32,777 bases of DNA, from NCBI GenBank assembly GCA_964058805.1, contig CAXKVV010001548.1:1-32777 (forward strand), written 5' to 3'. The translations under genes and the position numbers were made by a program. A model generated the notes under the pieces. That model did not search any database, was not told the origin of the DNA, and worked only from the letters and a program-made list of their open reading frames with translations. Shown one piece after another: positions 20,901 to 31,800 of this stretch (position 1 is its first letter; the number at the start of each line of letters is the position of its first letter). This DNA is from Schoenoplectus triqueter. Taxonomy: Eukaryota > Streptophyta > Magnoliopsida > Poales > Cyperaceae.

Positions 20901-21838
20901 ATTTTATCATGACCATCTGATCTGGTATTACTCTGACCCTGAATTTTTTAGGAACTGGCTAATGACTACCCTGGACTTAATATTGGCATCGACTTGCTGT
21001 GTGATAGTTCACCCCAAAATCTGATGCATTGATGGCCGATTCGATTTGTTACCTTGAACTTATTAATTGGGCTTTTGATCTCTTGGTGATCCTTATTGGT
21101 TGCGCTATTTGGGTCCTTGTTGCTTTGCTGTAATGTTGCCTCGTCTATTTTTAATTTTGTGTGGGGTTGTTTGAACTGCGGCTTGGATATATACGATATT
21201 AGGCTAGTTTAAATGTGGCTGAATGGATAAACGATGGGTTGGGCTTATAATATAACTTAAAAAATTATGAGATGGATTATAAATAGGAGGTGGGAGGAAA
21301 TATAAGAAACAAGCCCAACCTTAATAGTCAGGATTTAAAACATAAATTTTATTGAACCGACGAATGAAATTTAATCAACTTAAATTTAATTAGGAATAAT
21401 AATAACTAATTAAGGCCCAATAGCTAAAAGTTTCAAGAAAATTAAAAGTGATTTGATGTAAAATATGACTAATTAATTGGCCCCAAAAAGTTTGGCAATA
21501 TCCATGGACTAATACTTCAACTTAAAGAATTGGAAAATAATTTTATTATCTACCTCAAAATAAAATTATTAGAACAGATACTATGGTTCAGATGGAACCT
21601 ATGATCCTGAACATTAAAACATCAACACGGTTTGTAAAAAAATAAAAATGTTATTTGATTTTATTTGTGTTTAATTGAGTTTCTTTTTATTTTATTTCTT
21701 ATTTCATACAATATAGTTTTATAGTTTTATAAAAGTAATACTAATAAATATAATAGATTATAATTAGAAGATGTAATGGAGATAAATAAGAATTATGAAA
21801 ATATAATAATTAGAAATAATATTAATGAATATTATAAT

Positions 21839-22095
21839 ATATATTAATTAATTTCTCTATTTTTAATAATTAAATAACATTAATGAATATTATAAAATAT
21901 ATATTAATTAATTTCCTTATTTTTATAAATAAAACAAAAGTAAAATAAATTATAAAATATTAAATATATATTAATTAATTTCTCTAATTATTATTGCAAA
22001 TAATATTAATCAGTTATCTTAGGATTAATAAATATGATTAATAATCAAATGTAAAACATAAACCCTTATATATTAATTAATTTCTCTATTTATTT
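21839..22095. repeat. Four spaced copies of TATATTAATTAATTTCTCTA
   Basis: Near-identical copies start at about 21839, 21898, 21964 and 22068. The first three are spaced about 60-66 bp apart with related intervening ATTAATGAATATTATAA sequence, so they look like a decayed tandem array. Confidence 0.6.
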
Positions 22096-22481
22096 AATTT
22101 TATTTTTTTATTCCGTTGTAATTATAAATATAACCGAATTAAATGAATAAAATGATTTCTTGATTTGTTGCTTGTAGTTGTGTGTTTGACTCGAAAACCC
22201 AATGAAAAACACATTGAAAAATATTATATTATATGTTGATTCTTTAATAAAATTAAGAAATTCTGTATAAAAGTAATTAAACTATAAACATAATAAAAAT
22301 GGTACAAAAAATAACCAATAAGCATTCCGGCACCTTATAATTATAATGGAGATGTTGCCAGAATTTTTAAAGAAAATGTAAAACTCGAATGAACACTATA
22401 TGAGATTCCATTTACAAAATTTAAATACAACTTACAAAATAACTCACTTTAAACTTATAAAATTTAATTAAATCAATAATA

Positions 22482-22583
22482 GATGATATAGCTGATTCGG
22501 ATCCACTCATGGAGTGTGAGGTCGTTCCCGACCCCGTAGTCGTAGACGTCGGCTCTGAGACAGACGTACTGCCTTCAGAGTAG
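22482..22583 (+). other. GC-rich coding-like patch
   Basis: The frame reads DDIADSDPLMECEVVPDPVV, VDVGSETDVLPSE and a TAG at 22581-22583. The patch is acidic and clearly more GC-rich than its surroundings. It may be the last codons of a lost transposon or host gene. The family is unknown and the evidence is compositional only. Confidence 0.3.
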
Positions 22584-23720
22584 AGCAATTACACCAATTC
22601 TCACCAGTACTCTCATATACGGATTCGTGAGATTTAATTTTTTTTCTTTAAAATTAGGTACCCAAATCAATTACTTTATTTTTAGAAGGAATTGAAAATA
22701 TAGTTTTTCATAGACCAACATCTTTTGTTAGTGGCCATAATTTGAATTGTCGTATGCATAATGTACTTGACCATTATTTTGGGTCTACCCGCATTCGTAT
22801 GTCATCTCGTGTCATTTTGCATGTAGATAGAGATAGAATTAGGACTCGAGAATTAGTCCCGTGTTAGAATTAGTTTAAGATATAATTACTCATGTTTTCA
22901 CGGTGGTTGTGGGATATAGATTTATATTTATAGGCTTTTATTTGAGAGAGTGCTAGAAACAGTCCTGCGTGATGACAGACGTATTTCACTGCATATTCAT
23001 GTGAGTTGGGTAGTGTTTTGGTTAGGGCTCATCGGTATTTTCGAGTTTTTCTTTCTTTCTTTTGAATTTTATTTGAGAGATTTTGTTGCTCATTCTGATA
23101 GAGTCAGCCCCCACTAATGTTAGGTGTTGTATTATACTGATTATTTTAGATTGTTATTATTTTGTATGCATCATTATTGATTTGTTTATTGTGTGATTGT
23201 TATTATTTTATTTATTGAGTTTTCCGTACGTACGTCTCATTATGCATACATGACGGAATAATCATCTTTGTCTTATTCTATTTATTTTGGGGTGTGATAT
23301 GTATAGCTCAGGCTGCTAGCACCTTTGCAGCTGTACAAAAACCAATAATTCAATAAGTACGAATCAACTATTAAACTTTTCGGAGTATCATTTTCAAACA
23401 AAAACACAAATATACTTGGCGGTTGGGCTTTCTTATAAGCAATAACATAATATGAGGTACGTGTTCTGCCCCTGAACAAAAATTGAAATAGAATATATTC
23501 TCAAACAAAAAAGGAAATACAAAAAAAAATCTATAAACATCATTTTTTTTGAGTTATCTATGAACATTGATTGAACAAAATAAGTGAGAGGAATTATACA
23601 TTTATACTAAATTCTTCTGCTCCAAACAAATTGGCTAATTCACGCACGACCCGCAAACTATTAGAAATCAAAGAATGATCACCAAAAATAAAAATAGCTG
23701 CGCGAAAGAGAGGAGAGAAA

Positions 23721-24531
23721 TCAGTGTAATTTGTCACTGAGTGCAGGGGAGTCGGACTTGTCAGAGAATAAGTCCTTGCACAACTCACCATAGAACCTGC
23801 ACACCAAATCGACAAAAACCGGGCTCTTCAGGCTGTCCCAGCAATACATGAGATCTTCAACGTCCTTCAAATCCCTCATTTTGTGGTCTTCGACAAGCAT
23901 CTCCATTAGGTGTCCTTCGAAGCTCCTACATGCCGCCTCCACCTCTGGGTCTTGCACATCAGTGTCATCACTAATGCTCCGTCTCAGACGCACCTGTCAC
24001 AGAACAGGATGCATGAATCATAGTGATTTTGCCTTTTGTCTTTTGTCTTTTGTCTTTTGCCTTTTGCCTTTTGTGTTCTGGCCATTGTGTGGCATGTACA
24101 ACTCATTAGGATCCTTTTAGTTTGACATGCATAAATTAACTTGATTTAGAGTATTGTTGTGGTCAAGACATTCAGAAATTGTTTCAAAATACCATTTTGA
24201 TGAATGCAGGTGTAGCCGGAGAAGGGAACGGCTCATGACTTCTCTCAGTGTTACTAAGGCTGGGCAGATCCCCCAATTTATCACTCTCTTCATCATGCAT
24301 TGACACCAATGGCCAGAACACAGCACGCACCGACTTGTACTCGTGTTGTTTCGGGCTGCGCTTCTCAACAACTTGTCGCCAGCTGCAAAATTTAAAAGAG
24401 CAGAGGGAGGTGAAGATGGCTCCTCTTCTTGGCTTGAAGAGAGGGCATGTGCAAGTGCAAGTGCAACAGCTTTTCTCCCTCGGCATTGTGGAGAAAAGAG
24501 GGAGACCCGGCCAGCTTGAAAGTGCATGCAT
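23721..24531 (-). CDS. OFP17: OVATE family protein, OFP17-like (transcriptional repressor)
   Basis: Exon 1 is 24531-24193 and exon 2 is 23993-23721, joined over a 199-bp GT-AG intron in phase 0, giving up to 203 residues. The C-terminal half is a clear OVATE domain: EAACRSFEGHLMEMLVEDHK, then DLKDVEDLMYCWDSLKSPVF, then VDLVCRFYGELCKDLFS. OFPs are plant nuclear proteins that repress transcription and bind TALE homeodomain partners; that is family knowledge. The form CRSF..L.EM..E...DL.DVE.L.YCW..LKSPVF matches the OFP17 subgroup as I remember it. The N-terminal half is basic and Cys/Ser-rich (KSCCTCTCTCPLFKPRRG) and poorly conserved. The start is uncertain: the TATA box predicts transcription starting near or after ATG 24531, so Met16 (24486, MPREKSC) may be the true start. 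Confidence 0.8.
24027..24076. repeat. Heptamer repeat TTTTGYC in the OFP17-like intron
   Basis: Seven tandem units of TTTTGTC or TTTTGCC lie in the intron close to its acceptor. On the transcribed strand they read as purine-rich GRCAAAA. Confidence 0.85.
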
Positions 24532-24546
24532 TTGAGAACCAGCTCT

Positions 24547-24556
24547 TTTTATATAT
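24547..24556 (-). promoter_or_regulatory. TATA box of the OFP17-like gene
   Basis: The minus strand reads ATATATAAAA, 17-25 bp upstream of the first ATG. The usual 25-35 bp spacing puts the transcription start at about 24515-24523, inside the nominal first codons. That favours the downstream Met at 24486. Confidence 0.45.
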
Positions 24557-24559
24557 GAA

Positions 24560-26543
24560 GATGTGAAAGATTTGTCTTTTGTCTTTTTATTTTTTATTTT
24601 TATTTTTTATAAGGAGGGCTATTAGGCTGGGGGCTCGGGGCTGGAATCAACATTTAACAATTGGTGGTGCCCACGACTGAAAGCAATTGATCAAAAGAGT
24701 AGGGGTGTATTTCCTTACGGCCAAGATAATAGACGCATGCAGACACGCAGTTAGTTTTGGGAGTTACAAAATTACTAATTTCAAGCAATAGATCAAAAGA
24801 GTATTTTGCTCTTTTATATAAGAAAAATTCTATCATAATATTTCATACTCGTCGTGATGCAATTATTGCAAAAGTATATTTTTTTCGTGTTACTAATGTA
24901 AAAGGATGATATTCAGATTTTTTTGTAGAGATTTTGAATTTCGAAAATTAAGTGCTATATTTTTTTCGAAAATTAAGTATAGAATAGGGACTATATTTTT
25001 TTTCCAAATACCATCTTTGATCAATTAGTATTCTTAATTAGATATAATACTCAAATATATGGATGCGCAAGCAACCCCAGTCATATATATATTAAATATA
25101 ATAGACAAATAGGTTCAAGCTCAGTTATATATATATATATATATATAATAGATATAGATGCAAGCTCAACTATATATATACAATACAAATATTTGGCTGT
25201 ACTCATCCGAGGCCTGGAGAGACCTGCAAAGCATGAACTCTTTTTGGATTAGCAATGCATAATATAATCACTTTCTCAATTGTCCTATAGTGCTTAGGAA
25301 TGCCTAATGACCAAGTCCAAATCCAACAGAGAATAAGGTGTCAATCAGGCACGATCTTAATTTAGGATATAGTATAACATAGCTTTAGTTGACAGTTGAC
25401 ACACCATTCGATAAACAGCAGATGTCATGCATTTCAAAAACAATTAGAAATATAAACTACAGATAAACTACATTTTGAAAGAAATACATAAAAGAAATTT
25501 TAAATTCTCTATTACCTTTTTTTTATAATTCAACAATAACTAATAAAAAATTTAATCTTTATTAATAAAATAAAATATGAAATTTGATATAATTAGGATG
25601 CTCCTAAGAGCATCATGCCCATTATTTATATTAACAATTTTCAAATTTCAGATTGATAATATTTTTGAAGACCCCCCCCCCCCCCCCGGCGGTTATATAG
25701 TAATAATAACTAAAAAGTGTATAACAAATGATATAGGTCATTTAGCTTCTGATCTCATATGACTATGAGAGGCACCACAAACCGAAGATGTACATAAATC
25801 CTTCTCATTGTATACATATTCGTATTAAGGAGGAATTCACCTACAGATACTGTTTTATTTATTTTTAACCGTTCCATCACCGATTAACGATCCTAATTTA
25901 ATACTAATAAATTTCTTATACATCAAAATTTCTCATCGTTAGTATTTCTACTGCTCGCGGAATTCGGGACTTAAAAATACATCCAATGTGATTATGTGAA
26001 CATTTAACATTATACTTCGCTATATCGTTACTGTACTGGGCTAATTAATAAACATACATCCTAAAATTTCCATTGCTAATTTCTTTGTATTTGTAGTCTT
26101 CTACGTAACGAGTTGAGATAAGGCGTCCAACCTTTCTGTGGGTCCCTGTATTCTAGCTCATTGTTTGGACTCAAAATAAATTAACAATCTTGTCGAAAAA
26201 TGAATAAGAAAATGATATACTTTTTTATCCATAAACTTATATAGAATTTATAATGAGCAAAAACTGAAGCTCAGAATAAGTATTTTACGAAATCACGACT
26301 CGTGTTGTATAAATCAGCTAGTGTTATTTTAAAAAAAAAATTCCCAAAAACATGGGTTTGTTCTAAATATGGAGATCATGTTTGCACTTGATTCACTTTG
26401 ATGAATTTCAGCTCTTTAAGAGCTCCATGGACGTGTAATTCGAAAAAGGAAAAATGGAAAAAGAAAAGAAATAACTCTGTATTGTGTGTGTAAAATTCAA
26501 AGTAGCAAGCAATTTAGCAAAGTCGCTCTTCGCTTTTGTGTAC

Positions 26544-26570
<27 letters not shown>
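24560..26570. other. Upstream/intergenic region with microsatellites
   Basis: No gene was found. It includes three imperfect GCAAGCTCA(G/A)-(TA)n units at 25069-25190, a (TA)n tract at 25125-25148, a run of 16 C at 25672-25687 and a (TA)n tract at 26548-26577. Confidence 0.5.
25672..25687. repeat. Run of sixteen C
   Basis: Sixteen consecutive C followed by GGCGG in a region that is otherwise about 70 percent A+T. Homopolymer length may be affected by sequencing. Confidence 0.9.
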
Positions 26571-26577
<7 letters not shown>

Positions 26578-26581
<4 letters not shown>

Positions 26582-26940
26582 AAGATACCGTGAGTTTAAG
26601 CTCACGGAGGTCTTCCGTGAACTTAACTCAAAAAGTATATCAAATCATCTCCAAATTTTAATTTATCATACTCATTAAATTCTTTATATGAAATTTTTAT
26701 GGGATGCAAAAATTTGGAGTGTTTTGAAAAATAATAATAAAATATTTAATGTTTGAACATCATTTTTAAAAATTAAAAATGATAAAAAGCTCAAAACACT
26801 CTAAATTTTTACATCCCATAAGATTTTTATATAAAGAATTTAATGAGCATGATAAATTAAAATTTAGAGATGATTTGATATATTTTTTGAGTTAAACTCA
26901 CGAAAGGCCTCCGTGAGTTTAAGCTCATAGTATATTTACT
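26578..26940. mobile_element. Foldback MITE (363 bp) with palindromic subterminal motif
   Basis: Left end AGTAAAGATACCGTGAGTTT pairs with the reverse complement of the right end, AGTAAATATACTATGAGCTT. The match runs on through GGAGG(T/C)CTT(C/T)CGTGA and ACTCAAAAA(G/A)TATATCAAAT to the centre at about 26757, so almost the whole element is one inverted repeat. The subterminal motif CCGTGAGTTTAAGCTCACGG is itself close to palindromic. It sits between (TA)n and (CT)n tracts, which hides any target-site duplication. Confidence 0.75.
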
Positions 26941-26956
26941 CTCTCTCTATATATAT

Positions 26957-27750
26957 AGTGAGGTTTTGTGTTTCGTGAAGCACCATAGTCTCACTCTATA
27001 TATATATACAGGCTATGGTGTTTCGCGAAGCACAAAATCTCCCATTTTTCGCTTCTGTATCTCGAATTTAAAAGTTCAAACGGCCGATCCAAACTGTTGA
27101 ACATGATCTTCATATTGAAATATCCTTGGAGATTAAATTTTATATTTTTTTTGAATTATTTTTCTATTTTTTAAATTGGTACAAAGTTTGCTGATCTAAT
27201 AATTTATGCACCATCCACAACTAGCGATTTTGTACCTATCTAAAAAATATCAAAAAAATCAAAAACATATAAATTTTGATATCCAAAGATAGTTCAATAT
27301 GAAAATCATGTTCAACGGTTTGGATCGGCCGTTTGAACTTTCAAATTCGAGATACGGACGCGAAACACGGGAGGTTTTGTGCTTCGCGAAGCACCATAGC
27401 CTATATATATATATATATATATACCGATCCAAACCGTTGAACATGATTTTCATATTGAACTATCTTTGGATATCAAAATTTATAATAAAATTGAATTTTT
27501 TGCTATTTTTTAGATAGGTACAAAATCACTAGTTTTGGATGGTGCAGAAATCGTTGGATCGGCAAACTTTGTACTCATTTAAAAATAGCAAAAATTTAAA
27601 AAATATATAAAATTTAATCTCTAAGGATATTTCAATATGAATATCATGTTCAATGGTTTGGATCGACCGTTTGAACTTTCAAATTCGAGATACGAATGTG
27701 ATACACGAGAAGTTTTGTGCTTCACGAAGCACCATAGTCTCACTCAATAT
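26957..27750. repeat. Large palindrome made of two inverted copies of a foldback element
   Basis: The unit 27005-27402 has terminal inverted repeats AGGCTATGGTG(T/C)TTCGCGAAGC. A second copy in reverse orientation occupies 27422-27745, lacking its outer left terminus. The two are separated by a (TA)n stretch at 27403-27421, so that 27060-27402 pairs with 27422-27700. The segment GATCCAAACCGTTGAACATG and its flanks are mirrored on both sides. A further terminus-like piece lies at 26957-26996. The end motif GTGCTTCGCGAAGCAC is a perfect 16-bp palindrome. Confidence 0.75.
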
Positions 27751-27969
27751 GATATATATATCTACATATTAGGTTGGTAATTTTATAGATGTTACAATCC
27801 AAGGGACAAGTCCGTGGATTGAGGGGTCCCAAGTCCTTTCATTAAATAAAAATGAAAGGATTATATGTGGGATTAGTTAACAAAAGCCATTGGTTGCCTA
27901 ATGAAGTAACGTAATATAATGATCAAGCACAGCAGACGGATCACGGCAATTAGCACTTAAACAAACACC

Positions 27970-28549
27970 TAGGGCTGCAAACATATGGAGTTTGAGCAAG
28001 CCGAGCTTAGCTCAAGTTTGGCTCATGAGTCGAGTCGAGTCAAGCTCGTGAAACGGTTCGAACTAAAAAATCTAATTCAAACTCATGAGCTGATTCACGA
28101 GCCAATGCATGTATATTGACTTAATTTGATATTTATATTTAGTATATCAACAAATTATAAATTCAGTATAGCTACAAAAATAGTATATAAATTAGTACAA
28201 AAAATTGATATATCAATAAATTATATTTTCAAAAATCTTTACTGTACTTATTTGAATGGATGGACCAATAAAAAAAACTATTTTGTCAGATATATGAGCT
28301 GAATCACGAATATAAAAAATCATTAAACTGCTGAGATAGTGAGATGATAAGAGACAATGAGAGATAAATTATCGTATTAAAATTTAACAGAAAAAAAAAA
28401 CATATAAACTATTGTTCGAACCAAGTCATGCTACGAGCCAAACCAACTCTAACTCAAACTCAGTTCATTTAACTATCGAGTCAGATTAACTCGAACCAAA
28501 TTAGCTCAAATCAGATTAGTTCGAGCACGAGTTTTTTTGTGCAGCCCTA
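27970..28549. mobile_element. hAT-type MITE (580 bp) with TSD CAAACACC
   Basis: The element starts TAGGGCTGCAAACA and ends GCAGCCCTA. It is flanked by the perfect 8-bp direct repeat CAAACACC (27962-27969 and 28550-28557). Subterminal regions repeat GAGTCGAGTC/GAGCTNAGCTC motifs in both orientations (for example CTCATGAGTCGAGTCGAGTC and TCGAACTAATCTGATTTGAG in reverse). Ends of the TAGGGCTG type with 8-bp duplications are characteristic of plant hAT MITEs. It has no coding capacity. Confidence 0.9.
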
Positions 28550-28557
28550 CAAACACC

Positions 28558-28809
28558 GAGGAAAAAGAAATGAACGTATAGCACCTAGAAATGCACATAT
28601 TACGGATTAACCAATCCTCATAAATTCATAAGTGGAAAAAAAATGTTGAATGAAATAACACCTCCCTACTAAAAACCATAATTTAATTCTTATTCCAACT
28701 AGAATATCTAACAAAATAAATCAAACACGGATGCATGTTTGCATTATACACTGTACATGTTGATAATTCCATTCCATTCTTAACATGCCAGACAAAAAAC
28801 ACTAATATA
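28558..28809. other. 3' flank of the golgin gene
   Basis: Likely 3' untranslated and downstream sequence of the minus-strand golgin gene. Several A/T-rich near-polyadenylation motifs (such as AATAAG on the minus strand near 28700) are present, but none is decisive. Confidence 0.4.
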
Positions 28810-31800
28810 TTATTCATCGTCTTCATCCTCATCCTGCAATGCAGCATCATCCCCAATCCCTTCTAAAAGCTGTTCAACATCTTCACCCAGCTCCGCCAGC
28901 TTGGCACTTAGTCTCTCCACCTTACTCTGCTCCTGGCCCAAACAAACCAACAAGTCATTCAATTCACCTTCGCTCTCCTTTTGTGCTTCTTCTCTCGCCT
29001 CTTCTTTTATCCTCTCCAAATCCGGGTTTCTCAGACTTTTCACCTCTGCTTCTAGCTGTATATTCGCTTGCTCAAGGCTGTTATATGCATCAGAGAGGCT
29101 CTTCAGGTCAGACTCGAGTTTAAGTGCTAGGGATTTGAAATTAGTAGCTTCAGCCCCAAGTTTGGAGTTCTGTACTTTTAGGGCTTCGAAGCGTCTGGTT
29201 GCCTCTTGGAGGTCTTGTCTGAGGGATTCAGACTGGACCCGCTCTCTGCCACTATTTGCTTTGCTTGATGAATCAGGCAAAGTACCACTGCCCCCGGCAC
29301 GTACCAGTTCTTCAGCCAATGTAGCATTTCGGGCTAGCAAGTCCTGGATAAAGTATTTTGTATGGTGTACAAGCATAAACCAATGTTATATTACAACAAC
29401 AACAAAGCCTTTAATCCCAAAAAAAGGTTGGCGTACGCTAGAAATGAAACCCAATCCGAAAGCATAGAGATCAAAGATCTCAAATGCAACATAAACCAAT
29501 GTTATATTATATAAATAATAATTCTCACTTGACCTTGAAGCAATCAATAGGGTAAATAACAGAAAAATTAGGTTCAATGGAGAATTGAGATCTAACAGCA
29601 CAGCTGGCAGAGAATTAAAGCTTAAATGAAACTAGGAAGGACCAATACTGCAATAGTCAGATCTGGTACCAGTATAAAATAGATGAATTTCTAATGCTCA
29701 GTACAAGCATTGATACGTCATATCTTGCAAAATTCATTAGAATAAGTTCAGTGAGAGAAGCAACCTGCATTTCATTGCATTGTTTTTCAACAAAATCCCT
29801 CAATCTCTTCACATAATCTCCATCAGCTTCCCCATTTCTCTGTTCTAGCTCAGCTGGCAGAACCGTGACCTTACTCTTTGTATGGCTAAAGATGTCCATG
29901 ACACCCTCCCTGATACTTATCTCCAACTTGCGCACCAAGCCAACAAACCCTTCATCAAAAATCTTCAAAATCACTGGATTTTCATTGTCACTTTCACCCC
30001 TCAAACTTCTCTCTGCACTCCCAATGTCATTTGGCGGTTCTTCTATCATACTGGCTGTGTTGGTTCTCTTGAGTGGTTTGGAATGCAGAGATGATGTGGT
30101 GGGAAGAGACCTAAAGCTTTTTGCAAGCTCATCAAATCTCATAAAGTAGGAGGTGAGGCCAATCTTTTGGCTTATGGCATCGGCAATTGCAAATCGATCT
30201 TTTCCGTTTTCATTGTTTGTGTTAAAGATTATGCACTCACCCAATATGACAGCTGCTAAACCCCATGCATATACACCTATGTTTGGTTGTGATACAAGTT
30301 CAAGCAAGTAGGTGAGATGGGTAGGTGGGCCCAGGAGGCATGCAACTGCATTTGGGCAATCTGCAAGCCAAGTTACAAGTAACTGGAGAAGCAGGGGAAG
30401 TAGGTACACTGAATTCTCCATTGGAAGAGTTTGGCTCTGAGTGTCTTCTTTGTTTATTTTAGAAGAAATAAGCGCCAAGTACTTGACAATTTGTTGTAGT
30501 AATGGTTCTTTTGTGGGGCCTAGAGGAGCTAGAGCATCTATCTTAATTTTTAAAACCTGGAGTTCCAGTGATGAAGGAATAGATCAGAAAAGTCATAACA
30601 GCATAATTTGTTGTTCTGTGTTTTTTGCAACATTTGTAAATAAAAAATGCACCTTCTCTTTGCAATGGAGGTTATCCTTCAGCATATGAGAAAGAACACT
30701 AGCAGCCCGGCAACATGTCTTTTTCAAATTTTGACAATGAAAAAGGTCAATCAATACAAAAGTTACAGATGATACCATAAATATCTGTGCAACAGGAAAA
30801 AGCAAGAATCGACTAAAGCCACATGCAAAACTAAAAAAAGTTAAAAAAGTTACCTCAGTATCACCATTACTCTCAAATGACACCAATGATTGTAGAAGCA
30901 AACTACCTCCAGACATAAAACAAAACACATCCAAAACAAACTAACATAAGAAACCAAAAGATAGATTATAATTGACTGTTAAAATTGTCAAGGAAACTAA
31001 CCTCCCAAATGGCAAGTCTACAGATTCCCCAGGTGTTAAAAGAAGAGTGCCTGTAACTGTAGATGCCAACAATGCTTGGCCTTCTGGGTTTTTCTGTCAT
31101 GGAGAAGTTACTAAATCAACACAAACTAGATAAGATCTGCCCTGTATATCTAATTTCAAAATTTACATTCCTTCAGTTAAACTTCAGTGCGTAGGATAAC
31201 AACTAGTAAATTTATGTTCCAAAAAAGGCACCTGAATTTGCTAACCTTTGCAAATAGGTGAGGCTCACTTGACAATCTAGACAAGCGTCGTCATAAACAA
31301 ATTTCAAAACTTACAATGCAACATTTGTATATGAGAACAAAATTATAAAATTGTATGATTTGAATTAGTTTGAACAGTCTGTGCATAACAATTTTGATGG
31401 AATACCAAATGATAGTGGCATAAAATTTAATAAGAAAGCTACTATAAGTTTAACAACAACCATACATCATTTACCTTTTAGATTCAATTCTTGTTATTCT
31501 GCTGATTGAAAATATTATGTCAATTCTGTCAAGTTTAGTCCAAGTCAACTTGGCTTAATCTTGTTTAAAATTCCATCAGCGTTATTTAAAAATAAACAAA
31601 TATTGAGACGGGCTATTAGAATTACAAAAAAAAAATCAAATAGATAGGAACAAGAAAGCACCCAATAAGCTGAGTGGAAAATGGAAACAAGGTATAACAA
31701 TACACATGTTGTATACCTGTACCAGGAAAGTGTAGTAGAGCTCAGAAAATGTATGCTTCATCCAAAACAACATACAAGATAACAAAAAGTACTGTACTAT

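Larger units (their letters stand above)
21180..23700. other. AT-rich stretch without a recognised gene
   Basis: It contains a degenerate AT-rich repeat (21839-22095), a GC-rich coding-like patch ending in a stop (22482-22583) and a plus-strand open stretch (about 22671-22865) reading FHRPTSFVSGHNLN... that I could not assign. Nothing else was recognised. Confidence 0.45.

Noticed and set aside
27259..27517. Two short open frames on opposite strands with the same MKIMFNGLDR start
   Set aside because: They are a by-product of the large palindrome; no independent coding signal exists.
28839..29467. Plus-strand open frames over the golgin 3' exon, up to 188 codons
   Set aside because: They are antisense shadows of the coiled-coil coding exon, whose minus-strand reading matches p115 proteins.
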